Assembly (NCBI RefSeq): GCF_020184175.1
Contig: NC_065531.1
Span: forward strand, 83,360,604-83,424,603
DNA length: 64,000 bases
Direction of reading: 5' to 3'
Source of the DNA: Aphis gossypii
Lineage: Eukaryota > Arthropoda > Insecta > Hemiptera > Aphididae
This document shows, piece after piece, positions 28,501 to 43,500 of the stretch. Each line of letters begins with the position of its first letter. The stretch's first letter is position 1. The position numbers and the translations under genes are program-made. The notes beneath the pieces are model-generated. The model ran no database searches and was not told the origin of the DNA. It was given only the letters and a program-made list of their open reading frames with translations.

Positions 28501-31500
28501 ATAAATTATCTACTTAATAATGTACTGTAAAAAGAGAGTTCTCGTTTGCAAAAACAAAAGTTCACATTTCCACATTCCTTAAGTTTAGTACAAAAAAATC
28601 TTAAGAATTTAAAAATATGGTCTTTTAAGTAGATAATATATTTATTTAAAAATTCCAAAAATAAGAATTTCCATAAATCCGTACGTTATTAAATTTAAAA
28701 AATAGTGGTAAACATAAAATAAGACATACAGGTTAAACCCTTATATAATTTATAAATTTTTTTTTTATGCATGATGGCTATACACGGAGTGGATTTCTGG
28801 CATTTTTCTCGGCCCCTCCCTCTCCCCCTTAAAAAATTCTTATTGCATCACTGATACATATACGTATGTATGTACAAAACGAAGCACGTACGCACGTGCG
28901 TATACAACATAATAGTACAAATATTATTTATATCATTATTTTCATATTATGCTGAGTCGCCAATGCATTGTATCGCATAGGAATGGCCACCAAATGGCGC
29001 GGCGTTTCGAGGACACACTGACGACGACAAAATTAGGCGGCTTATTCAAAATACTAGCCCGTTGTTTAATTATTCTAACCCTCATCGTCGCACTTATTAA
29101 TTATTCGAAATTAGTTATGGTTTAGATACTGCACAACCGTGCGAATAAATGGGGACGAAAACGACAATGTTATCCGAAGAAAGTTTCTGACACTACGGCC
29201 CCCGAAGGCTGTATTATTTTATTGTACGCAGTCTATACGTGTATTTTGTATATATTATATTATAAAGTACCCTTGTATGAGCGCAAACCTCGTTCGGTTA
29301 CTCCTCATTATATGTAAAACAAATTCGGATTCGTAACCTTTCAACACTTGATTGGATTTCAGAATATTAAATTATATTTACACAATTATTATTATTTCTA
29401 CACCGTAGCAAAGAAGAGCACCGTACCATCCGCGACGGTGACTGCGTATAATAATATTATTATAGTATCTCGCGGTACTCATAGTACGCACCATCGGTTT
29501 CTTTGTAAACGTATTATTTTTCAACTATCATAATACCGATCGATATTTTTCTCACTATAAATAATTTACGAACTTTATACATTTTGGTATTTTTTTTTTT
29601 CATTCGACGATAAATGTTTGACGTACGTTATAATGTCTATACCACTCTGTAGTCAGTATAAAGTATTTTCACATAGATTTCGTTCAAAATTTAAATTGCC
29701 TTACGGTCAGATTTGATTTTCCGATTTTTTTTTTTTTTTTTGTAGCTTTTTGCCCCAACTTGTATATACCAACAAATAACAAATACATCTAAGTTAAAAA
29801 CATATAACATCGTAAGTATGTATAATTATCAACCTATTAAAGTCGTTTTGATATCTCTTAGACTGTAACAAAATAAATGTTAGTTATTAAAGTTATTTTT
29901 ATCGCGTGTACCATACAGTTTAATAAATTTTAACTGTATATTTTGACTTTTAATTTAAACTTTATAATTAAACTATTTATATTTTATTAAACAATGATAA
30001 ATTTCGTTTTATTTTTAATATTGCTACTTTTTTTCCATCCTACATTTTTTCGCGTAAAAATGATGACGGTAATAACAACATAATATTGCAATCTAATCTA
30101 AACTATATTCGTGTATATTATGCTTCATATACATTTTTTTCTGAAATTAGCTATAAATAATATTATACACTTTTTATTTAATATTAAAGAAACGTTATTT
30201 ATTATTTTTTTTTATTTATCTACTGCCATTCTAAAATATCAATTTAACTGTAAGTTGTATATTAAAACCTTTGAGTAAAAAAAAAATATATTTTAAGTTT
30301 TAAATACATATTTTAAACTGAAACTATATGTTTTTATTACGATTGGATTTTTATATTTTTTAGTCACAAAACGTTCATAGAAAGTTAATCGGAAAATTAA
30401 AAACTATACACTCTAAAATAGTTAGGTAATTAATTTATCTTATCGATTGAAAACTGCAAATATATTGGTGGCACTTTAAATTATTAATTTTTAACTTTCT
30501 AATTGTTTTCATAAAATATTAGGTTTTCAGGAAAAATTATAATTAAGGTTTCAATTACTTAATCTTTTAAGTTTTAAATGATTTCAAATCAGTATTTTCT
30601 ATAATATTGTGTACAACTCAGTATAACCAACTTATGTAATTAATGTTAACATTTATCGTGATAAATGTTAAAAACTAATGCCATTCAAAATACTATAGTT
30701 ATATTTTATACTTGTAAATTTGATACGATTTGATCGGATTCAACTTTCATTATTATTAATGGTCAAATCAACTTATGAGTATATAACCTATAGATATTTA
30801 TTGACCGTCACAAGTATAGTTGGGATGTTAATGACTTTTGCATTTTTTTTCTTTTGATCCTATACAATGCTATCTTGACTAAAAATTTGTTCCATGTTTC
30901 ATTGATACGAAATATACCAATTTACTTTGCATTTTTTTGCATTTTTAGACATTTTTAGCTATAAATGCGTCATTTTACATTTTTCCATATTTTAGATTAT
31001 TTATTATAGTTTTATACAATGTGGGGGAGCATTATTTTCAAATTCTAGATTTTTAAGAAAATTTATATTATATTCAAAAAAATAATTGTATTATTATTAT
31101 TGTGGGTTATTTTTTGTTTTGATTAAATTTATCACGTACTGATAAGGTTTCAATTTGTATTATCTGACATACGTCGTCGTCTTTTATTTAAAAACATCAG
31201 TCACATTTTAACTGCACAGTGTAACGGAGGTATGCAAAATAATAAAATTCTTGTTTTTATTCAGAAATAATTTTTGCTACTGTAAATTAAATTTAAAATT
31301 TAAATGTTTACTAGCTATTGTCTATTAACATTTTAAAATTCATATTTTAAATTACTCTGACAGTCTGATACTCATTATCACTCATTTAATGTATTAATAA
31401 ATATTATTTTTAAATTAAATTATTTTCATTTATTTTAAGGAGATTTATTTGGTCATTTTTTAAGAGCACTATTTGGAGTTTTAAAGCATTTTTGCATTTT

Positions 31501-34500
31501 TATGTGCTTTTTAAGTCATTAACATCCTATCTCTAGTGATAAGATTATTTGGCATAAAACACTATATTAAGTATATGGATATTTCTTATCAATATCAATT
31601 TAGTCACCTACTTATTAAAAATATTAAATAAAAATGTAAAGTAATAATAACTAACCAAAATTTTTCAGGGTACATGTCATCGCCGGAAAGAGCTAGTTCT
31701 AGGACCGGGTACACAGCTGCTCCATACATGTCTCCGGGAGGTTCTTCGTTTGATGACAACTCGTATTATGGTTATGGACCGAGAACCGGGTCTATCACTC
31801 CCGTGATTGATGAAGAGACCAGGTAAATATGAAATCTATTCTTGTGTATTTTTAAAACGTTATTAACAAATATTGATTTAACGACATATGTTATGTATAA
31901 TGTATACTGTAATAGGATCGTCAAAAATATATGGCGGCTTTCCCGAGTGTGCGTTAAAACTTTAGATATTCCGCATAGATATGGATATATTATCGACAGT
32001 GCTGTAAAACTGTCCATATAAAATATAATAGTTAACGTTAAAACCTTTAATTTCGGGTAATCAGCAATCACTAGAAAGTTCGAATATTTTACGGAATATT
32101 GTTTTCGAATAATCTTAAAAAGTATCAAACTGCTGGCGCACTGGTAGATATTATATCAGAGCGAACGGTAAATTTGATATCGTATTATAATTTATATTTT
32201 ATGCTAATAATGTTCGTCGCGCACTAATTATCATTATTTATGGTTTTTTAAACAACATTAGTTTCAAAAACAGTTCGTAATTACAGTGTACTGGCGATCA
32301 TTAACGTTATTATGACGTATATAGTGAACGAATTACCTGTTAACTTATAAATATGTTGTACGAATATACTAAAATAGTATTACGTAGTTATTTATATAGT
32401 GTGTATTACACTTTTTACAAAATATTTCACGTACATTGCAATAATCACTAATCGCCGCGTTTGTCCGCAGAACCGTATAATAATATATCATAATAATTCA
32501 CAAAACTTTAAACACTAAAGTAGTAGAAAGAAGTGAAAACATAAACTTATTTAGACCTAGTTAACTGCGAGTTATGTCTGGCAGCGCTGTTAAATTTTAT
32601 TATTTCAATAAAAACGATCGTAAATATGTAAAAATAAAAAAAAATAATAATAAATAAATAAACTGTCGTTAGTGTTACAAGACAGCGGTTGCAGGTTTAC
32701 ACATGTATAGCTTTCAACAAATTAAAAGGGTAGGTTACACCATTATTCACCTTCTTTGTCTACTGTAAATGTCCTACGCACGGCATTAGAATACACTCAC
32801 TTTTGTTATTTTAAAAAAAAATAATAATAATATCCTTTCCATTAGGTTCAACTACAGTATTAACCTACCTATAGCATAAAATGAATACATAAAGACTTTT
32901 TTATGTTTAACCGTCAGATTATTTTTCCCCTGTTAAATAAAAAATAAGCTCAACATACCTTTAACTATTTCTCATTTTATGAATAAAAAAAAAATGTTTA
33001 TGGTCATTTAATAATATTGGAAATTGGCATTAAAACTATTTTGATGGACAGAAATTGAAAACGTCGTTTTATGTTATTTTATAACGGCTGTATTTGTTAT
33101 GATAAATTTAAATAATACTTATACTTCCGGAAAATACTAATATTACTTTTATAAAACAAAGTTTTAATTTTGTGATTAATTATCGCTTAATAGATTTAAT
33201 GTCATATTATGTGGTACATGTGTTTGATGGAATTGTTTAGTAGGTAATTAATTATTAAATTACATTTTTAACTAAAATAAATACATCAACGAAACTTTAT
33301 GTATAGAATTGACAATGTATTGTATAAGTAGATATCATAGTAATTACATTTAATAGAATAGACTTAGCATAGGTATAAATATTATATAAATATTTTTTGA
33401 ATTTCTATAGTTTAAAAATGACCAATATATCTTTAAAAGTAATACGTAGTCTTTATGAAATACTATTATCGATAATGGGTTGACATTTTTCGGATCTCTA
33501 TAAAATTATTATTTTCTAAAACACAGTAAAATAATCGAAATAGATATCAGCTCAAACATTTTCGTCGTAAATTTCTCCATCCGTATTAGAGTGTTTAATA
33601 GTGTAATGACACTCTATAACAGTAGATATAATAATTACGTTGTAGAACTACCATAAACGCATGCAGGTATTCGGCTAAGCCCATCTCATTTTGGTAAAAT
33701 TTAATATCTAGTCCAGTCGTGTGGAAATAAGTGCTATCCGTGAAAAGATATTCGTCAATCGAATATAGTTAATATCACGTCATCTTCGTAATTCGTACGT
33801 GTTACGTCATCAGGCCCGCGCACGTGTCCGTTGTTTTTTACATACTCGTCGGCGTTCCGCGTAGGCATAATATATAATTATATTTACGAAGTTTGAACCC
33901 CACGGCTGTTAATATATTTTATTATAAGTGCGCGTCTCTGCAGCAGCAATCGTCTCGTTTATGCACATAATAATATTATACAGTCGACACAATAATATCA
34001 TATACCGGTTGTAAAAAATACCGTATTATACAATTATGAACTTATAACCGACCGGTGTTGGAGTTGGTGTATATTATTATAAACGGCCTCGCAACCGGAT
34101 CTTCTGACCAAACCTAATTTTACGGAAAGAATCTCGTATGGGCAGACGTGCAGGACGACGTCGACCGAAACGACTCATTCGCACATTGACACAAAATGAT
34201 GTAATTTTTTTTTCAAAAAATCGCAGACCGAAACAAACTGTGACGCGATCAATTGGATTTACGTATATATAGGAAGGTAATTTACGTAGGTATATATGAC
34301 GCTTAGGATTTCCCCGTGTCAACATGGCTAAACTGCTAAACTGCTAAACTTCCGTGCTGGTTTCAACTGTTCTTGTTTCTCGCCAGAATGAAAAAGGAAT
34401 CGGATTTCCGGGCGTTTTCTAGGAAGGTTTGGGCGAAAGAGTGGAAATAGGAGCTACCATTGCATAAAAACATTTTCTCAGTGGAAGGCTTACGCTCGGT

Positions 34501-37500
34501 AAACCTGACATAAAACCATTAGGACGAAAAGTATAGTCCGGATCGTATATTTTTCATCTTATCTTTTCGAACTTTTATCGCTTCATAGCTTCATTGTCAG
34601 CGACTATACATAGATCTTACATTTACTTAATTACATAAAAACGACACCAGTGATCGTGCGTTGCTTCGATAAAATATTATATATTATATTATTAACTATA
34701 ATTATGCGTCTGTAAATTCGTCTCTATGCGCTCTAGCCAGGTACATTTATTTATATCCGAACAACGCGTGTGGGCATAATATAAGTTATAAAATGCAATG
34801 CGAACCGGAAAATTGAGTATTTAAATGTATAATTCATTGGCACTTACGTAATCACGTGTTATATATTTAATTCCGTGTGATGAACCCGCGCAGTAATTTC
34901 GTCGGTGACCAAATTCTTCGGTTGTAAAATCGCGGAGAAAGTAATATCGATTTATATATTTTGTTTTTTATTTCATTTTATGGCGCTAGGTGATGCGCAT
35001 AATATAATATTATTATATATTTTTACAAAAACTCCAACGCCCGTTATCTATTCACACACTATACGTATATTGTATAATGGTCCGGTTTGGGTATATTTAT
35101 ACATACCAACAGCAATAGCAATTCTGGCATATTTTACGCACGTAATATGCGTTTGTAGATTATAAACGACGATAATGTCGCGTACTCGCTCGGACCGCGT
35201 ATATTAGATCACAAATTAATGTCGTCTTAATGGATCTTTCGAACAACAGACCAAACCTTACTTCCGCCATCTTCTCCTGTATAATAAACGTATAATATAA
35301 CGTCTGCCATGCGGTTAGCATCATAATAAATTAATGTCGTCCGTCCAATGCAGGATTCAACCGTTTAAGCGTTTATTTTATTGTTTCGCGTCGCGTGCGA
35401 TAACCACGATTTGATTGCGCACACCGGACACACTCGGGCGCTTATTTTTATTACTTACCGTTAAAAAAAGTTGTTACGTCGCGTGTGTTCTGCGAGTACA
35501 CCGGTTACAATGTTATGCATGTGACACTTCCAGTTTCCCGCAAATCGACAAAAATAATAAAAAAAAAAACGTTTCGAATTAAGTATCAACGTGTAATATT
35601 TGTGTACGCCTATACTAGTGGCATAATTACGAGAGAGAGAAAGAAGGATTTTGGTGTCATATCCCCTCCCTACATAACTTTTTTTAAAGTTTGGTACCAA
35701 CAGATTTATGTAGGTAGGTACTTACCTAACACTAGTAAAAATAGTCTATAGTACATTTTTTTTAATAATATATAAAATCTGAATCCCCTTTGTCTAACTA
35801 TGCGTTACTAAAATAATATTAGATACTTATTTCACAATCAACACCATAACCACGTAAATATATTATAATATAAGTATAACCACTGATCGGTCGAATATTA
35901 TTTTATCGCGAAACGACAATACGCATAATCAACGTTATATAATGTAAAAGTAAATAACTATATCGATTATGTGTGAATATTTAAAAATGTTGTAATTATT
36001 TGTGTCCGTGTGAGCATACATTTTAAAATATACTTAAATTACACGAATACATCGTGGCACGATGATTGTATTGATAGGTGCTTATGATACATACTAAAAT
36101 TATTTTGGGTAATAATAGATAAAATGTGTAAATGTTGCGTCCTCTCATCTCGTCATAAGCATAATCCACTGGTCTAAAGCTTTGTAGTATTATAAAAGTA
36201 TGATGTATGTTTAAATAATATGTTAATCCGCATTCCACACACGACAATGCAGAAATGACTTGTTATAACGACGGACGGCAATAAGTTTCTGTGGCAATAA
36301 AATATTATAATATTACCTCCGCAGCTGGTGTCAACGTCGTATTATCGGTATAACGATACCGTCTGACATTATGAGCAATAAATACTTATGTATTACAATA
36401 ATACTGTTGAACGTCCAATAAAACAAAATGCTAATCGAAACTTTCTAGTTGAAATAAAACCCATCGCACATAAGATAGCATAATATAATATTATGTTTAT
36501 ACTATAATATGTATTTGATTATTTGCACCCACAAATAAATAAATTAAATAACCGCACAATAGTGTATTGTATCTAATTTATGCCTTCTTTCGAAATTCGT
36601 TATAAGTCATTACAGTATAATATATCTATATTCAAAGATTTTTTTTATAAACCAACGCGGATATTGTACACAGAAAGATCCTAACGTTGAAAGACTAGAT
36701 TACGTAATATATAGGTTTGCCCAAACTTAATTACTCGTTGTGTTATTTATAACGAAAGTATTTTCAACCAACCATAAATCCTATTAAAAAAACTGTTTTT
36801 TTTTCGGTTACAAAAATATGGTATGAATTATTACTATTTCGAGATGATAGGTTAAATTATGCATTTTTCATAAAAAAAATATAATCCGTTTCGTGTTAGT
36901 TTTCTGAGTTCCATTATTAAAATATAAATATTGTTTGCTTTTTATTAGCATGCGGCTTTTCCACACTAACTTACCATCGAATTTTAAAACTTCCCGCGAG
37001 TCAACAATTAGATGGACGCATCTACATAGAAGAATTTTATTATTTTCACGAGACGATAAAAAGCTTAATTTACGCTATCCGGCAATTAAACGATACGATA
37101 ATGTCATTATTTTTTCAAGTATCTTGTTTATATAATTTATTATTTAACTTTTATAATTAAAAATAAAATATAAACCATTTTATAATAAGATGCACCGAAT
37201 AGAAATAATTCCTTTTCAACGACTTTTCGCTCTTATTATTGTAATCGATTAAATTAAAAATATTGCCTTGAGAAAATGTATTGTTAAGACTGTCGTTCTT
37301 ACTATCAAAATCAACAGGTGGAAATCAAGTTATATTAATTTATAACATTGTATATAATTTGAGTACAGCATACATTTACACAATAGTATAATCACCAATG
37401 CATTTTGCACCATTTGCTTTTTATTCTCATAAACATGAGATACTTCAATAATTATTCTCATTGCGGTAAATACGAGTAAATAAATTTATGACATATATAA

Positions 37501-40500
37501 CGCCCTATTTTTAAAACTATTCATATAATATTATTATAATTACTTACTTAATAATATATTAAAATAATACAATTAATTTCGAACTCTTTCTTTTTTGCTT
37601 TAAGGATGTCGTGGTAATCGATAGTCGACATATGCGTAGAACGATTTGTATGTAATTTACGAGTATATATGTAAAAATATATCATTCCAGTCGAAAACAG
37701 AATAAACGGATAACGGTATATGTCACGAATGGCGTTTTTCATTCCGTTTTTCTACGCTGTCCTTTACGCGTATATCATGTATTTTAATTTTTAAGGTCGG
37801 CATTATACTACGACGTATTTTCGCATGCGTCCGGTTCGAAAGGTCTTATTTTACCATGTCGATTTATACTGTGAATACGCTTCGTTTTACATATTCGTCA
37901 CGCACTCATCCCTTATACACTCGCTCGTTAGGCATACACATACATGCCGTGAAACCTATTCACAGCCGTTTGTATAAATAATAATATATTATCCGTATTG
38001 TTGTATTACGAAATCATCGTACAAAGTGTGCAAGAACAGAATATGTACTGATGTGTAGGGCCTGTGTTCCTACTCTAAATAATACTATGCATTGCCACTT
38101 GAATTCATTATACTGATTTTCTGCAAATATGTTGTTTTGACCAAACAAAAATAGGGAAGACTCTTCAAAACTATATCTACACGAGTAGTTTTGAGTATAC
38201 TTTTTTCTATTCGTTATTATATTATGCGGGTATAACATATTTCCCATAATGCATAAGTTTCCTTTTACTTACCAATATACCCCTAAATTGTTTCTATTTT
38301 ATTTCCTATTTGTTATAAAATATAAAGTTGCTATTTTTCGGCCTATAGTGTAAATACATTAGTGCTCATAAGTCATGATGTAAGTATGTAACAACATAAT
38401 TAATATTGTTAACCAAAGTATTAATCATAAAATGGAAAAAAATTAAACCTTAATAAAAAATGACAAATTAACAAAAAAAAATTGTATTTTTAATATAAAT
38501 TATATTTTATGATAATGAAAAAAATAATCAATAATAATTTTAAAAACTAACCCAATTTTAATGCTTAGGCTTTCCAATACATATCTGATTAGATATTTAT
38601 TAAATTTCTGGATGTACAACTGGTTTTCGTGGTATGCGTGTTACCACAATATTTTACCGTTAATCTTAATATTTTTTTAGCTTAGTTGTATCTACCTAAA
38701 TATCGGTAAGGTCAAATTTTCTTTTCAAACGTCGGAAATAAACATTTTTAGCTAAATTGTGTCATATAACAGAACCTAATAAATCTAATCTCACGAAAAA
38801 TGTAATTTTAAGTTTTTTTTTTAAACGATTGGGAATAGGTATTCAACACTAACTAAAACAATTATAGTTTAATTCTATTTGATTTTGTATTGGTCTAAAT
38901 ACATTTTTAATTGATTTACGGTATGGTGATCGTACATGTAACATGTAGTACATATTTATTTGAATTGGTGCAATTTAGCTTTTTTGTAACCAAAGATATA
39001 CTAAGTAATAGTACCAACGACAGCTAAAAGGTAAACAATTTCAAGAAGCGTTAATTTAAATGGCACCAGATCTTAAACTGTTAAAATTTAAATAGTAGGT
39101 AAATTTTGAATTGTTTTTTTGTCTTTGAAACGACTGGTGGCAAACAAATGAGTTCACATAAATTATATAAGTATCTGTTCTTTTGATCAGATTCATATTC
39201 AATGATCTTTTAATTTCACCGCTCTGAGCGATAGACCACGAATCAATCGTGATTATTTTCTGGGCAGATATTGTTACTGAATTTCAATGATAGCGAACCG
39301 TGAAACTGTGAATAACGTATACGAGTATGATGTAGATACTATAGGTATCAATAAAAGGTTGGGTAAAATGTTGGTAAAATGTGTATCGTAATTTATATTA
39401 TATAATACAAATAAGAATTGATGGCGTCTCGTAACGACTAACCAAACTCAAAAACCTACCCCCAAAAAAGCATCACGCTTTTTTCTTAATTTTTAACATC
39501 ATCGAGGCACAGTGTATCGAGCAACCAAAAGTGATAAAAAATCACACTATCGGTATACATTATATTACGTTTTAGGTCCAAAATCGTGTAATGGCCGAAC
39601 CATTAAATGTTTGATTACGTTCTTCTTTTTGAATATACAAAAATACAGAATTCTATATATTTGATTCTTTAAACTGACGAACCACCGACATGCCCAAACT
39701 AATGTCGACAACATCTACCCGTAATCTGTATATTTTCTGTTCAGTGCTCATATTTGTATTAATCATGTTTCGATACAGTTGGCCACAGACCACCGATATA
39801 GAATATGCACAGAGCTATTTAATTATGCAACACTAAACACACAATACTAAATACATAATATACTCACACTATCTTATTTTGTTGTGTGCGCTTTTCTCAT
39901 CTCCTTCGCCGATTTTTTTTATCCTTTATTCAGCGACAACGAGCTCATGGAAGACCCGTTTAACATGTACGCCGCTAAACCGTCATCAATAACCAAAAGA
40001 CCGACGTACGGCAATCCACCGACCGTTCCCTACGACGCCACCAGGTACAACAACAAAAGCGATGCTTACTTCACTTATATTATAATAAATAATAAATTAA
40101 GATTGTGACTTTATAGAAAAATACATTATTTTTTACTTACTGCAGTAGAACATAGACTTTGACGCAGTTTGAATTAGATATAAATAAATTCAATTTTGAA
40201 ACTATTCGTTTGTTATTTTTTTGACATTTTTAATTTATTAGGTCATTTTTTTATTTTTTTATTACGTTTTTCGATACCTATTTTTAATAACTTTTGTCAT
40301 TGAAAACTTTTTTCACACATTTTATAAATTACTTTTTAATTTTCCACTTATACATATTTTACACGTCCTGTAGGGTGCACGTCCGCACTTAATTAATATT
40401 ATCTTTAATTAAAAATATATTTTACGCTTAATAGATTTTTAAATTTTTTAAATTACGATTCCTAAATATACCTACTTATAATTCGTGTTATACTGATTTT

Positions 40501-43500
40501 CTTTAAATATATTTTTAGTGCAATTTTCAAAATTTATACTTTATTTTTTCGATATTTTAAGTGCATTTTTTAAGGTTTTTAAATTCATTAAATTCACAGT
40601 CCTAAATTAATAATTATTATATTAGACAGTGTTGTATACGCAGACATTTGATAAAACGTTTTGTATATGCCGTCAGTAACCGGAGAATATTAATCGTTTT
40701 TCCTGCGGTTAATCATGTATTGTTGTTTTGGTTTGGTTTTTTTCCTTGCAGTTTAATATTGTATATATTATAATATAAATGTTTTAATTTATTTACACTT
40801 AATTTTTTTGTAGTTTAGTTACATTGTACGCTGTGTATTTAGACTGATTTGTGTGTTTTCCTCCATTATTATATTTTTTTAAGCTCCTATTATTATTATT
40901 ATTATTGTGTAATTGTGTAATACCACCATATCCGATACTGCTTTATTATGTGTATCTATATAGTATGTATATATTTTATATACTAACTGTCTGTAAATAT
41001 AGATATTATATCAGATAGCATCGTGTCTAATATAATATCTATATTCCATTATCTCTATAACGCCAATCCCCTAATCCTCTGGGTAAAATTAGTCACAACT
41101 GGCCGAATAATTAGTATACAATATTTGTTATAATACTAACCAGACGACTCGAGTGAAATAAATTTTCACATAAAAAATAAAAACCACTGTATCGCTCTAT
41201 TATAATATAGCGTGTTGTGTTGTACAAAATAATCTCATAAGTTGTATATGTTTCTTTTATATCATACAATACTACAAGAGTAGTATATTAAAATTTATAT
41301 TTGCACATTAATTTGTGATGTAGGTCCCGAGGTATGTACAGGTTGAAACAAAAATAAATGACACATTTCATTGTATAAATAAAAGTAAAGGTATAATAAA
41401 TATATTAGGTAAGTACATAATTACAATATTATACATCTGTCAGTTATTTCTGTTACACTCTGTATTATACATAAATAAATAAATAAGTCGTCCGGAACTT
41501 AAATAATTATTTCGGAGGCATGTTAATAATATGTTTAACTACGCATATTGATGAGTGATAGAATATATTCCTCTAATGAAATTCCTCTTCATATGAACTG
41601 GTGTTAGCGTTGTTTAATGTTCGTATTTTACATTTATTTTTCAAATTAGTAGTACCAATTTGGTAGTGGTACCGAAAATAATACATAATATTATAGGCAC
41701 AGTTATGTTCAATTTGAATAACGGTATAACCTATATTATTATCACATTAGCTAAGTAGGTGGATTAATTAAAATTTAACTTGTCAAACATCCCAGAGACT
41801 ACTCTATGTATTAATAAAAAAAAAAAATACCGCAATTTATGTCATAAAATGTAAAACAGGTATTTTATAAACTCGTTTTATATAACTTAAGATCTATAAT
41901 TCGTTTATACGTAATGCAATACATCATATATAATATATTATACCATATTTTTTTTTCTTATCGGCCATTATGATAACTATCAACTACAAAGACCAAAATA
42001 TATAATTTTTATATAGGTATTTTTTTTATATTATGTTATTCAATATTTTTTCATATTTTTTTCAATTACCAATTATAAACTATAAATATTTTCAAAGGGT
42101 TTCTGAACTACCTATTGATCTCGCAACCTAGTGACACGTATCCCTAAGATTAAAATTACATTTAACAGAATCTGCATGTTTTATACAACTTTTAGTTTTT
42201 CATAATCGTAATTTGTATTTTTTTTTTTATTGTAATTATTATTTACTGTTATAATTTACTGTTATGCACGACTGGATATAGCTCTGCATAAAATCGTGTT
42301 TAATATATCAGCTATTTATGATTTTGCAGGATACGAGTAGAAAACATGGAAAGACAGATTGCTAATCTAACGGGATTAGTTCAGAAAGCTTTAACACACG
42401 CACCAGTTGTGGCACCACCGTTCAGAAATGGTAAGTATCTTATTTTTACACATTAATAAATCAATGTATAAAAAGTATATAAACCGTCATACAACGCCCT
42501 GTATAGTTTTTAATATGTTGTTTTCAGCAATTAGCTGGATTTTTACTTTATCTTTTTTTTTTTATTATTTTTAATATTTCATTTTCTATAGACAATTATT
42601 TTCATGTAGGTTGAAGCACCCACTCTTAAAATCGTCTATACATAATACATACCCAATGTATTCTTACACATATTTCACACATATACAAGACGGTTCACCA
42701 ATCATACCCATCCCCATTTTTACTTTATTAACAAACGTATTCAAATTTTATTTTTAAGGAAATTTTAAGCTCGCTTAAATATAATATTTTTAAATACTAA
42801 TATTTTATTTATATACAATATAAGGAATGTTCTATGGTTATACAAACTTCTTTTTTAAAATGAGACTTTATTTCTCAGTAAATTATTATTAAATGGGTGC
42901 TTTTTTGCAAATTTTGATTTTTATAACTAGGTAGTAGTTTTGAGTCATGACACTTTAAAAACTACTACAGCTTAGAAGATATGGGGGCTAAAATGATAAG
43001 AAAATTACAGTAGTTGATATTCATTTATTAAAATCTTATCATTCTTAAGAAGAAATGTCCCGAATAAATTTTACATCTATTAAACCTAACCTAACCTGAA
43101 GGATGAGCTTGCTTGGTGAATTGTATTGCGTATAATATATATAAATATTTTATATTATTAATACATCCGCACTCATATTCTATCCATATTGCTACTATTA
43201 CCCCAAACCTATTCATATCATCTGTTTTATACTACATCTTTTTAACTATACTAAATTATCTGTCTGCAGTCAATATATTATGTACTACCTACTTACCTAA
43301 TTCACATATTTAATTTGACCGTGTTGACACGATTTTGCTTGGTTTTTGGCGTTTTAATACCCGTTTTCTAACACTTATCTTTTTTTTCATTATTACGATT
43401 CAGCTAGTGATGAGTTCGATAAGGTCTCCAGCGGAAGCACCACGTCTCTAGCAGGTATGTTGTTTATTTTTAACCCGTGTATACATCATTGCAGTTTTCT

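Larger units (their letters stand above)
22518..31668 (+). other. Intron of 9151 bp (phase 1) with repeats
   Basis: No phase-compatible exon was found. It holds a 42-bp tandem duplication (24829-24915), a TA-rich run (24311-24340), a TTTTTC repeat (27542-27566), a hAT-like MITE (30815-31535) and CpG-richer patches at about 25060-25520 and 27010-27320. The CpG patches contain open Arg-rich frames, but these fail on splice phase. Otherwise AT-rich sequence with nothing recognisable. Confidence 0.6.

Noticed and set aside
30646..30671. Perfect 11-bp hairpin TTAACATTTAT / ATAAATGTTAA
   Set aside because: Short AT-only palindromes are expected often in DNA this AT-rich; no further structure around it.
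43083..43098. AACCTAACCTAACCT, like the insect telomere repeat TTAGG (also two units near 22210)
   Set aside because: Only two to three units at internal positions; the first lies inside a MITE. Not telomeric.
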